From positions 248,001 through 312,000 of the forward strand of contig CAWHNE010000029.1 in NCBI GenBank assembly GCA_963830485.1: 64,000 nucleotides of DNA, read 5' to 3'. The translations under genes and the position numbers were made by a program. The stretch's first letter is position 1; every line of letters starts with the position of its first letter. Of this stretch, positions 1 to 10,637 are shown in pieces. This DNA is from CAIWHR01 sp963830485. Lineage in GTDB: Bacteria; Pseudomonadota; Gammaproteobacteria; Burkholderiales; Casimicrobiaceae. The notes beneath the pieces are model-generated. The model made no database searches and was not told the origin of the DNA. It worked only from the letters and a program-made list of their open reading frames with translations.

Positions 1-1149
1 GATGGAGAAGGGCGCGCGCCGGACCGGGAAGTCCGCGTGGGAGATCGCGCAGCTCTACACCGACGCGTTCCTCGCCGACATGAAGCGGCTCAACTCGAGG
101 ACCCGGCCGTGCTGTGCCGGGCGACCGACCACATCCGCGAGCAGATCGAGTTCATCGCCGACATCGAGAAGAACGGCTACACGTACCGGACCTCCGACGG
201 CGTCTACTTCGACACCTCGAAGCAGCCGGACTACGGGTTCCTCGCGCGGCTCGACGTCAAGGGGCTCGAGGCAGGCAAGCGGGTCGAGCAGGGCGAGAAG
301 CGTCACCCGACCGACTTCGCGCTGTGGAAGTTCTCGCCGCCGGGCGAGCGGCGGCAGATGGAATGGGACAGCCCGTGGGGCAAGGGCTTCCCCGGCTGGC
401 ACATCGAGTGCTCGGCGATGGCGCAGAAGTACCTGGGCGACTTCTTCGACATCCACTGCGGCGGCGAGGACCACATTCCGGTCCACCACACGAACGAGAT
501 CGCGCAGACCGAGGCGCGCGTGGGCACGCGCCTCGCGAACTTCTGGATGCACGGCTACTTCCTGCTCTCGAACGACGCGAAGATGGCGAAGTCGGCGGGC
601 GAGTTCCTGCGCGTCGACTCGCTCGTCGAGCGGGGCTACGACCCGCTCGCCTTCCGCTACCTGTGCCTCACCGGCCACTACCGCGGTCAGCTCAACTTCA
701 CGTGGGATGCGCACGACGCCGCGGCGGTCGCGCTCGACCGGATGCGCCAGGGCGTCTACGCGCTGCGCGACGCCGGCGACGCTGCGCCGGATCCGGCGCT
801 CCTGGAACGCTTCACCAACGAGATCAACGACGACCTAAACCTCCCGCGCGCGCTTGCGGTCGCCTGGGAGGCGCTGCGCGGCGAGCGGCCGGCGGCCGTC
901 AAGCGCGCGACGCTCTTGGCATTCGACCGCGTGTTCGGGCTCGGACTTGCCTCGTGGTTGCCGCCGGTCGAGGCCATTCCCGACGACGTGCGCGCGCTCG
1001 CGGACGCGCGGTCCGCCGCGCGCCGCGCGAAGAACTGGGCCGAAGCGGACCGGCTGCGCGGCGAGCTCGCCGCGGCCGGCTGGGAGATGGAGGATCGCGC
1101 CGACGGCTACGCACTCAAGCGCCGCCCGACCTCGGTGAGCTCGCGATGA
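1..1149 (+). CDS. cysS: Cysteinyl-tRNA synthetase, 5'-truncated, one frameshift
   Basis: Charges tRNA-Cys with cysteine in the cytoplasm. The window starts inside the gene, so the N-terminal HIGH region is missing. What remains shows the zinc-site segment GWHIECSAMA, the CGGEDHIPVHHTNE segment that replaces the usual GGxDLxFPHHENE, and a KMSKS-like loop reading KMAKSAG. It ends with the helical anticodon-binding region. A break near position 95 moves the reading from frame 2 to frame 1; restoring one G gives a continuous RLNVEDPAV. The stop overlaps the next start as ATGA, so the two genes are probably co-transcribed. The family is certain; the break is most likely a sequence error. Confidence 0.95.
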   Translation, partial: DGEGRAPDREVRVGDRAALHRRVPRRHEAAQLEDPAVLCRATDHIREQIEFIADIEKNGYTYRTSDGVYFDTSKQPDYGFLARLDVKGLEAGKRVEQGEKRHPTDFALWKFSPPGERRQMEWDSPWGKGFPGWHIECSAMAQKYLGDFFDIHCGGEDHIPVHHTNEIAQTEARVGTRLANFWMHGYFLLSNDAKMAKSAGEFLRVDSLVERGYDPLAFRYLCLTGHYRGQLNFTWDAHDAAAVALDRMRQGVYALRDAGDAAPDPALLERFTNEINDDLNLPRALAVAWEALRGERPAAVKRATLLAFDRVFGLGLASWLPPVEAIPDDVRALADARSAARRAKNWAEADRLRGELAAAGWEMEDRADGYALKRRPTSVSSR

Positions 1150-2166
1150 AGCTCGCGACGCGCCGCGACGGCACGCGCGACGGCGAGCTCGTCGTCGTTT
1201 CGCGCGACCTCGCGCGCTCCGTCGCGGTTCCCGAGATCGCGCGCACGCTGCAGGCGGCGCTCGACGACTGGCGCGACGAGCGCCCCGGCGCTCGCTCGCG
1301 ATCGCGGCGTGAGCTGGATGCGGGCCGGCTGCCCGACGCTACGCCGTTCGATCCGAAGCAGGCGATGGCGCCGCTGCCGCGCGCCTACCAGTGGGCCGAC
1401 GGCTCCGCGTACGTGAACCACGTCGAGCTCGTCCGCCGCGCGCGCGGCGCGACGATGCCGCCCGGAATTCTGGACCGATCCGCTCATGTACCAGGGCGCG
1501 TCCGACCACATGCTCGGACCGTGCGACGACATCGTGCACGCCGACGAAGGCGTGGGGCATCGACTTCGAGCCGAGGTCGCGGTGATCACCGGCGACGTGC
1601 CGATCGGGGCGAGCGCGGACGAAGCGGGCCGGCGCATCCGGCTCCTCATGCTCGCGAACGACGTGAGCCTGCGCAATCTCATTCCGGCCGAGCTCGCGAA
1701 AGGCTTCGGCTTCGTCCAGTCGAAACCCGCGAGTGCGTTCTCGCCCGTCGCCGTCACGCCGGACGAGCTCGGCGCCGCGTGGCGCGACGGCAAGGTGCAC
1801 CTGCCGCTCGTCACGCATCTCAACGGCGCAGCTGTTCGGTCGGCCGAACGCGGGCGTCGACATGACGTTCTCGTTTCCCGACGCTGATCGCGCACGTCGC
1901 GAAGACGCGCGCGCTCGTTGCCGGCAGCATCGTCGGCTCGGGCACCGTGTCGAACAAGGAGGACGACGGACCGGGGCGCCCGGCGGCCGCGCGGCGGCGT
2001 CGGCTACTCGTGCATCGCCGAGCAGCGCGTCGTCGAGACGATCCTCGAAGGCAAACCCGTCACGCCGTTTCTGCGCTTCGGCGATCGCGTGCGCATCGAG
2101 ATGTTCGATGCCGCGGGACGCACGATCTTCGGGGCGATCGACCAGACCGTTCGTCGCGCGGGCTGA
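1146..2166 (+). CDS. Fumarylacetoacetate hydrolase family protein, about six frameshifts
   Basis: Member of the fumarylacetoacetase (FAH) superfamily, whose enzymes hydrolyse or decarboxylate acyl-pyruvate-type intermediates using a divalent metal. The start MKLATRRDGTRDGELVVVS is typical of the roughly 330-residue betaproteobacterial subgroup. Later blocks, in changing frames, include DPLMYQGASDHMLGP, EVAVITGDVPIGAS, MLANDVSLRNLIP, VAGSIVGSGTVSN and SCIAEQRVVETI. Breaks lie near 1462, 1550-1575, 1812, 1880 and 1995; several are explained by one extra or missing G or C. The substrate cannot be told from sequence. The start overlaps the cysS stop (ATGA). Confidence 0.85.
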
Positions 2167-2274
2167 GGTCCCGCCCGCGCGCGCGCTTGTCCATTCCACG
2201 CTCGCGTGTCGGGCGGCACTTCGTCGTGCCGAGTGGCGCTCGCGCCGCGAATCGGAGCTTTCGTCGCAAGCGTG

Positions 2275-2302
2275 TTGACGGTGCCGCGCGGTCCCGGAGG
2301 AT
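2275..2302 (+). promoter_or_regulatory. Candidate promoter of small gene, copy 1
   Basis: TTGACG at 2275-2280 is followed after 16 bases by GAGGAT at 2297-2302. It lies about 105 bases before the start at 2409 and matches the position of the element before copy 2. It could be a sigma-70 site with a weak -10, or be read by the ECF sigma factor encoded nearby. Confidence 0.35.
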
Positions 2303-2408
2303 CGGCCTGACGACAAGGACAGCGAGCGGCTCCGCGCGGAAGGCGCGAATCCGAATCCCGGGTCGCCGCATCCAAGCTGGCAGAACGACTGGCACACTGG
2401 AGGGACCC

Positions 2409-2660
2409 ATGAACACGCTACGCCCCACTCCGCTTTCGGCCCGCCTTCGGGCTCGCCGCCGTCGCGCTCACCGCCGCGACAATGACGCTCGCCGTCGGCG
2501 TTCCCGCCACGCTCTCGTCCCGAGGTTCCCGCCGCGACATCGCTCGCCGCGAACGGCGACGCGCCCGCGGCGATCGAGGTCACGATCGTGCCGGCGAGCA
2601 TCGACGTCGTCGGCCTGCGCGGACGAGAGCGTCGCGTCGACACCCGCTCGCCGCGGTTAA
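2409..2660 (+). CDS. Small membrane-anchored or secreted protein, copy 1, frameshifted
   Basis: I do not recognise this family. Starting at ATG 2409, with AGGGA upstream, the corrected reading begins MNTLRPTPLSA. After a break near 2436 it continues FRPAFGLAAVALTAATMT, a single hydrophobic helix that could be a signal peptide or an N-terminal anchor. A later frame gives EVPAATSLAANGDAPAAIEV and then TIVPASIDVVGLRG, ending at a TAA at 2658-2660, about 83 residues in all. The same layout occurs in the second copy at 3012. A strong hairpin follows at 2736. The neighbouring ECF sigma/anti-sigma pair suggests, but does not prove, a cell-envelope role. Confidence 0.5.
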   Translation: MNTLRPTPLSARLRARRRRAHRRDNDARRRRSRHALVPRFPPRHRSPRTATRPRRSRSRSCRRASTSSACADESVASTPARRG

Positions 2661-2735
2661 GACGCCCGAGCCCGCAGCTAGCCGTTACCTGTCTTCGCGG
2701 TCGCCGGCTCCCCCAGGCCGGCGGTCGTGGCGATC

Positions 2736-2770
2736 CGAAGGGCCGGGCGCTCGAGACGTCCGGCCCTTCG
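2736..2770 (+). terminator. Hairpin downstream of copy 1
   Basis: A perfect 11-bp stem, CGAAGGGCCGG at 2736-2746 with CCGGCCCTTCG at 2760-2770, has a 13-base loop and is followed by CCTTTGT. It is a probable intrinsic terminator with a weak T-tract. A related hairpin follows copy 2. Confidence 0.55.
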
Positions 2771-2876
2771 CCTTTGTGCGGTCCGCGAGACGGAACGGCG
2801 CCCGCCCCGCGGCCCTGCGGCTCATCCCGCGCCTGTCGACTTCGGTCGCGGAAACCGCGGGTTCGTCGCGTGCCCG

Positions 2877-2904
2877 TTGAGGATCGCCCGCGCTTTCCTA
2901 GGAT
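2877..2904 (+). promoter_or_regulatory. Candidate promoter of small gene, copy 2
   Basis: TTGAGG at 2877-2882 is followed after 16 bases by TAGGAT at 2899-2904, about 108 bases before the start codon at 3012. Spacing and position match the element at 2275, which supports a real, duplicated promoter. Confidence 0.4.
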
Positions 2905-3011
2905 GCGATCGACATCGCGGAATCGATGCGGGCACACCGAACAGGCCACTGAATCCGGAATCGGAACATGCCGCATCCAAGCAGCAGACCGACCCAACCG
3001 AGGAGTGCACG

Positions 3012-3273
3012 ATGAACCGCTACGAGCCGTCGAATTTCCGCCCCGCCTTCGGCGTCGCCGCCGCTGCGCTGTCCGCTGTCACGCTGGCCCTCGCCGTCGT
3101 GCTGCCCGTGGGCCTGGGAGGCGCCTGCGAGGATGCCACACTCGCGAGCCGCACGCCCGACGCGATCAACGTCGCGATCGAGCCGTCCCGCATCGAGGTC
3201 GTTGCAGTCCCTGCGCGCCGTCGTGCTCGAACCGGTCAACGTCGTGGCCGGCGCGCCGGCGCTTCGCACCTGA
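3012..3273 (+). CDS. Small membrane-anchored or secreted protein, copy 2, frameshifted
   Basis: Paralogue of the gene at 2409. It starts at ATG 3012 behind GAGGAG with MNRYEPSNFRPAFGV, then a hydrophobic helix (AAAALSAVTLALAVVLPVGL), then a short polar tail containing DAINVAIEPSRIEVVAV. A break near 3210 restores the tail AVVLEPVNVVAGAPALRT and a TGA at 3271-3273. Without that break the frame would run on to 3380 through two hairpins, which is less likely. The length is about 87 residues. One transmembrane segment or signal peptide is predicted; the function is unknown. Confidence 0.55.
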
Positions 3274-3288
3274 CGCGACGAATCCCCC

Positions 3289-3350
3289 AGCGGTCCGCGC
3301 TGCTCCCCCGGCGCGGACCGCTCGAAGGGCCGGGCCGGCCCTGCCCTTCG
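3289..3350 (+). terminator. Double hairpin downstream of copy 2
   Basis: The first stem is perfect over 12 bp: AGCGGTCCGCGC at 3289-3300 with GCGCGGACCGCT at 3311-3322. It is followed at once by CGAAGGGC (3323-3330) pairing with GCCCTTCG (3343-3350). The second stem resembles the one after copy 1. There is no clear T-tract. It may stop transcription from the left and also from the convergent anti-sigma operon. Confidence 0.5.
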
Positions 3351-3560
3351 TCCAAGAGCGATCCGAACATGCCCCACTGACCGCGCGAGCTGCCCGGAGG
3401 CTCATCTGCCCGCAAGGCGGTGGGACGGTCGAGGAGGCAGGCGATCTCCCGAACACGGTCGAGCCTCAACGCGCCGGTGGGCGGCACGGGCGCCGACGCT
3501 GCGGAACCGGTCGCCCGCGCGCCCTGCCGGCCGCCCGGCGCGGCGTCGAGCGTGTCCGGC

Positions 3561-4284
3561 TCAGTAGAGGTTCTGGATCCCGCCCGTGTAGAGCACGGGG
3601 CCCGGTCGGCTTGCCCGTCGGCGAGCCGCCCGCCGGCTCGAGGCTGACCGCCATCGCCGGAATGCCCTGGAAGGCAGGACGCCGGCCGGGGCGGCGAGCG
3701 GGATGCGCGCGACCCCGGACGCCGGGACCAGCCCGAGCGAGCGCGGGTCCCGTCCCTCCGGCAACGCCCACAGCTCGAGCACGCGGTCCGCGGGCACCGC
3801 TACGGACGCGACCGCCTTGACGGTCAGGTAGCGACCGCCGCGGTCGGCCGACGCCACGAGCACCGGCTTCGCGTCCTGGCCGGCGAGGATCGCGACGATC
3901 CGCTCGTCCGGCGCTCGCGGCGCGCGGCCCGAGCAGCGTCAACGCCGAGCGCGAACGCGAGCGCGAAGCCCGCGAGCGCGAGTCCCCGCCAGAGCGCCAG
4001 GCTCGCCCACCAGGGCGCCGGCCGGGCTCGGCGCCTGCGGCCGGCGAGCCCGAGGCGGCCGCGGATGCCTTCCCAGACGCGCGGCGGAAGGCTCGACGCC
4101 CGGGACCGCCTGGGCCAGCGCCGCAAGCCGCAGCTCCCAGCTCGCGATCGCCGCCGCCACCGCCGGATCGGTCCGCGCGATCGCGGCGAGCCGCCGGCGG
4201 GCGCGCGGCGACAGCGTGCCGAGCGCGTATTGCGGCGGCGAGCGCGTCGAGCCGCGCGCCGCGATCGGGGCGGGAGAGGTTCAT
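3561..4284 (-). CDS. RskA-family anti-sigma factor, frameshifted
   Basis: Inner-membrane anti-sigma factor that would hold the partner ECF sigma factor inactive. Read on the minus strand from ATG at 4284 (MNLSRPDRGARLDALAAA). Conserved pieces lie in different frames: a cytoplasmic sigma-binding helix (AAAIASWELRLAALAQAVPG), a WEGIRGRLGL block, a transmembrane segment (LALWRGLALAGFALAFALG), and the periplasmic RskA domain with VLELWALPEG and AMAVSLEPAGGSPTGKPTG. The end GGIQNLY precedes the stop at 3561-3563. Breaks near 4235, 4165, 4070, 3930 and 3680 are likely sequence errors. The start overlaps the sigma stop by ATGA, as usual for such pairs. Confidence 0.8.
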
Positions 4285-4913
4285 GGCGGCTCGCCGTAGC
4301 CCGCCCGCTCGAGGCACTGCTTCAGTCGCGCGAGCCCGCGCCGCACCCACGACTTGACGGTGCCGAGCGGCTCCCGCAGCGCCTGCGCCAGCTCGGCGTG
4401 CGAGAGCCCCTGGAAGAACGCCAGCGCGATCGCCTGCTTCTGCCCGCCTTCGAGCGACTGGACGCAGTCGCGCACCGACGCGCGCTTCGGCGCCGGCGAT
4501 CAGCAGATCGACCGGCGAGGCAGTGTCGGCAGGCAGGTCGATCTCGGTCTCCTCGTCGTCGTCGCGGGTCAGGCTCACCGTGTCGAGATCGCGCCGGCGC
4601 AGCCGGTCGAGGCAGCGGTTGCGTACGATGCTCGCGAGCCATGTCTGCGGCTGGCTCTTGCTCGGCGGCGTAGCCGCCGGCGTGGTGCCAGACGCTCACG
4701 AACGCTTCCTGCAGCACCTCCTCCGCAGCCGCCGGTTCCCTCAAGATACGGAGCGCGATAGCGTACAGATGCGGCGACGTCCGCCGATAGAGCTCGGCGA
4801 ACGCCGCCTGGTCGGCGAGCGCGGTCCGCGCGAGCAGCTCGGCGAGCGTCGCGCTGCGGTCCGGGCGCGGACCGTCAGCGGGATCCGTCGCGGCATGCGC
4901 GCCGGCGCCGCAT
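4281..4913 (-). CDS. ECF-type RNA polymerase sigma factor, frameshifted
   Basis: Extracytoplasmic-function sigma factor of the kind paired with RskA anti-sigma factors. Region 2 is seen as AFAELYRRTSPHLYAIALRI, EEVLQEAFVSVWHHAGGY and, after a break near 4665, SIVRNRCLDRLRRRD. An acidic linker (RDDDEETEIDLPAD) leads to region 4 after a break near 4490: LEGGQKQAIALAFFQGLSHA and GTVKSWVRRGLARLKQCL. The ATG at 4913 overlaps the pduO stop; that start needs one more break near 4880, so the N-terminus is unsure. The length of about 210 residues is normal. Likely targets include its own operon and perhaps the convergent duplicated small genes. Confidence 0.85.
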
Positions 4914-5473
4914 CAGGTGTGCCGCCGCGGTCCCGTCGCCAGAGCACGTCGTCGCGGCCCGCCGCGCGGTTCAGCGATGCGCGCGAGCACGAACAGGAGG
5001 TCGGAGAGCCGGTTCAGGTAGCGGCGCGCCGGATCGCCGACCGGCGCGCTCGCGGCGAGGTGGACGAGCGAGCGCTCGGCGCGGCGGCAGACGGTGCGCG
5101 CGACGTGCGCGAGCGCGGCCGCGCGCGTGCCGCCCGGCAGGATGAATTCCTTGAGCGGCGGGAGCGGCGCGTTGCAGCGCTCGATCGCCGCCTCGAGCCG
5201 CGCGACGTGCGCGTCGCCGAGCGCCGCGTGACCCGGGAATCGACAGCTCGCCGCCCAGGTCGAAGAGGTCGTGCTGGACGGTCGATGAGGTCGTCGCGGA
5301 GCGCGGCCGGCAGCTCCTCGGCGAGCAGGAGCCCGAGCGTCGAGTTGAGCTCGTCGACGTCGCCGATCGCGGCGATCCGCGCGCGAGTCCTTGGCCACGC
5401 GCGTCCCGTCGCCGAGGCCGGTGGTCCCGGCGTCGCCGGTGCGGGTGACGATGCGTGACAGGCGGTGGCCCAT
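4913..5473 (-). CDS. pduO: PduO-type cob(I)alamin adenosyltransferase, frameshifted
   Basis: Transfers the adenosyl group of ATP to cob(I)alamin to make coenzyme B12. The start MGHRLSRIVTRTGDAGTTGL carries the ATP-binding TRTGDxGTTGLGDG motif. After a break near 5385 it reads AIGDVDELNSTLGLLLAEEL. After breaks near 5285 and 5235 it reads EFILPGGTRAAALAHVARTV, CRRAERSLVHLA and YLNRLSDLLFVLARIA, all hallmarks of the family. About 187 residues. It is transcribed away from the acyl-CoA synthetase, with a 165-base divergent spacer, and runs into the sigma gene by a TGATG overlap. Confidence 0.9.
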   Translation of the reverse strand: MGHRLSRIVTRTGDAGTTGLGDGTRVAKDSRADRRDRRRRRAQLDARAPARRGAAGRAPRRPHRPSSTTSSTWAASCRFPGHAALGDAHVARLEAAIERCNAPLPPLKEFILPGGTRAAALAHVARTVCRRAERSLVHLAASAPVGDPARRYLNRLSDLLFVLARIAEPRGGPRRRALATGPRRHT

Positions 5474-5638
5474 GGGAGGTACGTACGATGGCGTCCGGCG
5501 CGTGGATGCCGGCGAGATACTAGCAGCGCGGCGTGCGCGACGCGGCGCACCGCAGAGCGCGCAACGGCGCCGGCCCGCAGTATCATGGGAGCTCGCCGCC
5601 GCCGCGCCGTTCTCCGCTTTCCTTCTCCGATCGGCCAT

Positions 5639-7283
5639 GTCCCGACTCGAGCCCCTACGACCGCGACCTCGATCGCAACCCCGCGAACTACACGCCGCTC
5701 TCGCCGCTGTCGCTGATCGCGCGCACCGCCTACACGTATCCGCAGCGGCTGTCGGTGATCCACGGCGATCGCCGCTACACGTGGGCCGAGACCTACGCCC
5801 GCAGCCGGCGCCTCGCGTCGGCGCTCGTCCGCGCCGGCATCGGCAAGGGCGACACGGTCGCGGTGATGGCGGCGAACACGCCGGAGATGGTCGAGCTGCA
5901 TTTCGGCGTGCCGATGACGGGCGGCGTGCTCAACACGCTCAACACGCGGCTCGATGCGGAGACGATCGCCTTCATGCTGAAGCACGGCGAGGCGAAGGTG
6001 CTCGTCACCGACACTCGAGTTCTCGCCGATCGTCGAGAAGGCGCTCGCGCAGACTCGACGCGAAGCCGCATCGTCGTCGACATCGTGGATCCGCTGGCGC
6101 CGCTGCGGCAAGCGGCTCGGGAGCATCGACTACGAGGCGTTCATCGCGGACGGCGATCCGGAGTTCGACTGGCAGCTTCCCGCCGACGAGTGGGACGCGA
6201 TCTCGCTCAACTACACGTCGGGCACGACCGGCAATCCCGAAGGGCGTCGTCTACCACCATCGCGGCGCGTACCTGAACGCGCTCTCCAACATCATCGACT
6301 GGGGGATGCCGCGGCACGCGGTCTACCTGTGGACGCTGCCGATGTTCCACTGCAACGGCTGGTGCTTCCCGTGGACGATGGCCGCCAACGCGGGCGTCAA
6401 CGTCTGCCTGCGCCGGGTCGAGGCGAAGGCGGTGCTCGACGCGATCCGTGCGCACAAGGTCACGCACTACTGCGGCGCGCCGATCGTCCACGGCATGCTG
6501 ATCAATGCGCCGGACGAGTGGAAGGAGGGCATCGCGCACAAGGTCTCGTGCCTCGTCGCGGCCGCGGCGCCGCCGGCGGCCGTGATCGAGGGGATGGAGC
6601 GGATGGGCTTCGACATCACGCACGTCTACGGGCTGACCGAGACCTACGGCCCGGCCGCCGTATGCGCGAAGCACGCCGAGTGGGACGCGCTCGACATCGG
6701 CGCGCGCACCGAGCGCAACGGCCGGCAGGGCGTGCGCTACACGGTCGAGGAGGGCATGACCGTGATGGACCCGGAGACGATGACGCCGGTGCCGTGGGAC
6801 GGCGAGACGATGGGCGAGATCATGTTCCGCGGCAACATCACGATGAAGGGCTACCTCAAGAATCCGGCGGCCACCGCGGAGGCGTTCGCCGGCGGCTGGT
6901 TCCATTCGGGCGATCTCGCGGTGATGCAGCCCGACGGCTACGTGAAGATCAAGGACCGCTCGAAGGACGTGATCATCTCCGGCGGCGAGAACATCAGCTC
7001 GCTCGAGGTCGAGGACGTCCTGTACCGTCATCCGGCGGTGCTCGCCGCCGCCGTCGTCGCGCAGCCCGACCCGAAGTGGGGCGAGACGCCGTGCGCGTTC
7101 GTCGAGACGAAGCCGGGCGCCGCGGCCACCGAGGCCGAGCTGATCGCGCACTGCCAGCAGCATCTCGCGCGGTTCAAGGCGCCGAAGAAGATCGTGTTCG
7201 GCGAGCTGCCGAAGACCTCGACCGGCAAGATCCAGAAGTTCGTGCTGCGCGACAAGGCGAAGTCGACGAGCGCGATCGAATAG
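5639..7283 (+). CDS. Acyl-CoA synthetase (AMP-binding), frameshifted
   Basis: ATP-dependent fatty-acid or carboxylic-acid CoA ligase of about 545 residues. N-terminal blocks: NYTPLSPLSLIARTAYTYP and YTWAETYARSRRLASAL. The P-loop-like signature reads NYTSGTTGNPKGVVYHHRGA once a break near 6238 is corrected. Then come MFHCNGWCFPWTMAA, the adenylate motif VYGLTETYGPA, the hinge WFHSGDLAV and KIKDRSKDVIISGGENIS, and the catalytic C-terminal lysine in KTSTGKIQKFVLR. Breaks near 5650, 6012, 6100 and 6238. The substrate is probably a short- or medium-chain acid; it cannot be fixed from sequence. It is followed after 13 bases by an enoyl-CoA hydratase, suggesting beta-oxidation. Confidence 0.93.
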
Positions 7284-7296
7284 CGGAGTCACCGGA

Positions 7297-8113
7297 ATGA
7301 ACGCCCCCGAACGCGCCGCAGCCGCCATCGCGGCGGAGCCCACCGTGCTGCGTAGCGACCGGGACGGCGTCGCGACGCTGACGCTCAACCGTCCGCGACA
7401 GTTCAACGCGATCTCGCGGGCGATGCTGGACGAGCTGCAAGCGCGCGCTCGACGCGATCGCGGCCGACGCCTCGGTGCGCGTCGTCGTCGTCGCCGGCGC
7501 GGGCAGCGCGTTCTCCGGCGGGCACGACCTGAAGGAGATGATGGCGAACCGCACCGAGGCGTTCGTCGGCGACCTCTTCGCGCGCTGCAGCCGCGCGATG
7601 CTCGCGCTGCAGGCGCTGCCGCAGCCGGTGATCGCGCGGGTGCACGGGATCGCGACGGCCGCCGGCTGCCAGATCGTCGCCGCGTGCGATCTCGCTGTCG
7701 CGTCGACCGACGCGCGGTTCGCGACGTCGGGGATCAACTTCGGGCTCTTCTGCGCGACGCCCGGCGTGCCGGTGTCGCGCAACGTCTCGCGCAAGCGCGC
7801 GTTCGAGATGCTGTTCACCGGCGAGTTCATCGACGCCGCGACGGCGAAGGACTGGGGACTCGTCAACCGCGTCGTGCGCGCCGGCGGAGCTCGATGCCGA
7901 GGTCGGCGCGACTCGTCGCGCGAGCTCGTCGCCAAGCCGCGCGCCGTGGTCGCCGCCGGCAAGGCGCTGTTCTACGAGCAGCTCGAGGCGGCGCTCCGCC
8001 GAGGCGCCTATGCGCTGGCGAGCCGGGCGATCACGTGCAACATGCTGGGCGCCGACGCGGCGGAGGGCGTCGGCGCGTTCATCGAGAAGCGCAAGCCGCG
8101 CTGGCGCGACTAG
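7297..8113 (+). CDS. Enoyl-CoA hydratase/isomerase family protein, two frameshifts
   Basis: Crotonase-fold enzyme that probably hydrates trans-2-enoyl-CoA. N-terminus MNAPERAAAAIAAEPTVLRS with the LTLNRPRQFNAISRAMLDEL motif. After a break near 7440 come the oxyanion-hole segments SAFSGGHDLKEM and HGIATAAGCQIVAACDLAVA, then FATSGINFGLFCATPGVPVS. A break near 7885 precedes the last helix region. The usual catalytic glutamate positions of 2-enoyl-CoA hydratase are not clearly present, so an isomerase or hydrolase role is possible. About 270 residues. It is co-directional with the acyl-CoA synthetase. Confidence 0.88.
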
Positions 8114-8144
8114 CGCGATATGTCCCGGCAATGACAGTCCTCTA

Positions 8145-8156
8145 TCTTATATAAGA
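8145..8156. promoter_or_regulatory. AT-rich palindrome in the gap before the symporter operon
   Basis: TCTTATATAAGA is a perfect 12-base palindrome inside an unusually AT-rich island in the 201-base gap between the hydratase and the DUF4212 gene. It may be part of a promoter or a protein-binding site for the symporter operon. No clear -35 partner is seen. The rest of the gap is GC-rich and shows nothing else. Confidence 0.3.
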
Positions 8157-8314
8157 GTAAGGTTCACGCGCGCCGCGAACCGGGGGAGCGGCGGCCGTTG
8201 ACCTGCGTCAACCCGGGGCGCGGGTCTTCGTGAGGCAATACCGGGCGGCACGGGGCGGGCGCCGGGCGGCGCCCGTCATCTTTGGCATCAGAGAACGCCC
8301 AAGCGGGGGACACG

Positions 8315-8643
8315 ATGGCGGATCAAGCACAGATGGACTGGAAGGCGATCGACAGCGATCCCAGATTCCAGGAATTGCACCGGAAGAAGACGTTCTTCCT
8401 GTGGGGGCTGATGATCTTTTCGATGGTCTATTACTTCCTGCTGCCCATCGGCGCGGCCTACTTCCAGGACCTGTTCAGGATCAAGGTCTGGGGTCCGGTC
8501 AACGTCGGCATCCTGTTCGCGCTGTCCGAGTTCATCGTCGCGTGGGGCCTCGCGTGGTATTACGCGCACCATGCGAACGCGGTGTTCGACGTCGAGGCAG
8601 CCGCGATCGTCAAGGACGCCGAGAAGATGATGGGAGGCCGCAA

Positions 8644-8647
<4 letters not shown>
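8315..8647 (+). CDS. DUF4212 small subunit of sodium/solute symporter
   Basis: Small inner-membrane partner of the large symporter encoded next to it, of the family linked to acetate or other short carboxylates. It starts at ATG 8315 behind GGGGGA; an in-frame TTG at 8282 is less likely because it has no ribosome site. About 110 residues with two membrane helices, roughly 28-50 (FFLWGLMIFSMVYYFLLPIG) and 62-84 (VGILFALSEFIVAWGLAWYY). The tail is charged. The stop overlaps the next start by four bases. Intact. Confidence 0.93.
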
Positions 8648-10549
<1,902 letters not shown>

Positions 10550-10573
10550 GCGCCGCGTTGACCCAACGCAACG

Positions 10574-10599
10574 ACCCCCGCCTTCGCGCGGGGGTTTTT
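10574..10599 (+). terminator. Rho-independent terminator after symporter operon
   Basis: ACCCCCGC at 10574-10581 pairs with GCGGGGGT at 10588-10595 around a six-base loop and runs into TTTTTG. A classical strong stem with a T-tract, 25 bases after the symporter stop. Confidence 0.9.
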
Positions 10600-10637
10600 G
10601 CTTGCGCGCACGGCCAGCGGCTGCTTAGGCTAGCGCG

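Larger units (their letters stand above)
2275..3350 (+). repeat. Tandem duplication of a promoter, small gene and hairpin unit
   Basis: Two diverged copies lie about 602 bases apart: promoter-like elements at 2275 and 2877, start codons at 2409 and 3012, and similar hairpins at 2736 and 3323. Both upstream regions share the string GCCGCATCCAAGC. Both proteins share a FRPAFG(L/V)AA segment followed by a hydrophobic helix. The matching offsets indicate one ancient duplication of a whole transcription unit. Divergence is large, so it is not a recent or assembly-made repeat. Confidence 0.6.

Noticed and set aside
55..714. Long minus-strand frame opposite cysS
   Set aside because: Arg/Val/Glu-rich composition typical of the antisense frame of a high-GC gene; the plus strand has clear cysS motifs.
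2167..3560. Possible pseudogene remnants of larger proteins in this stretch
   Set aside because: Apart from the two small duplicated genes and their hairpins, no frame shows conserved domains.
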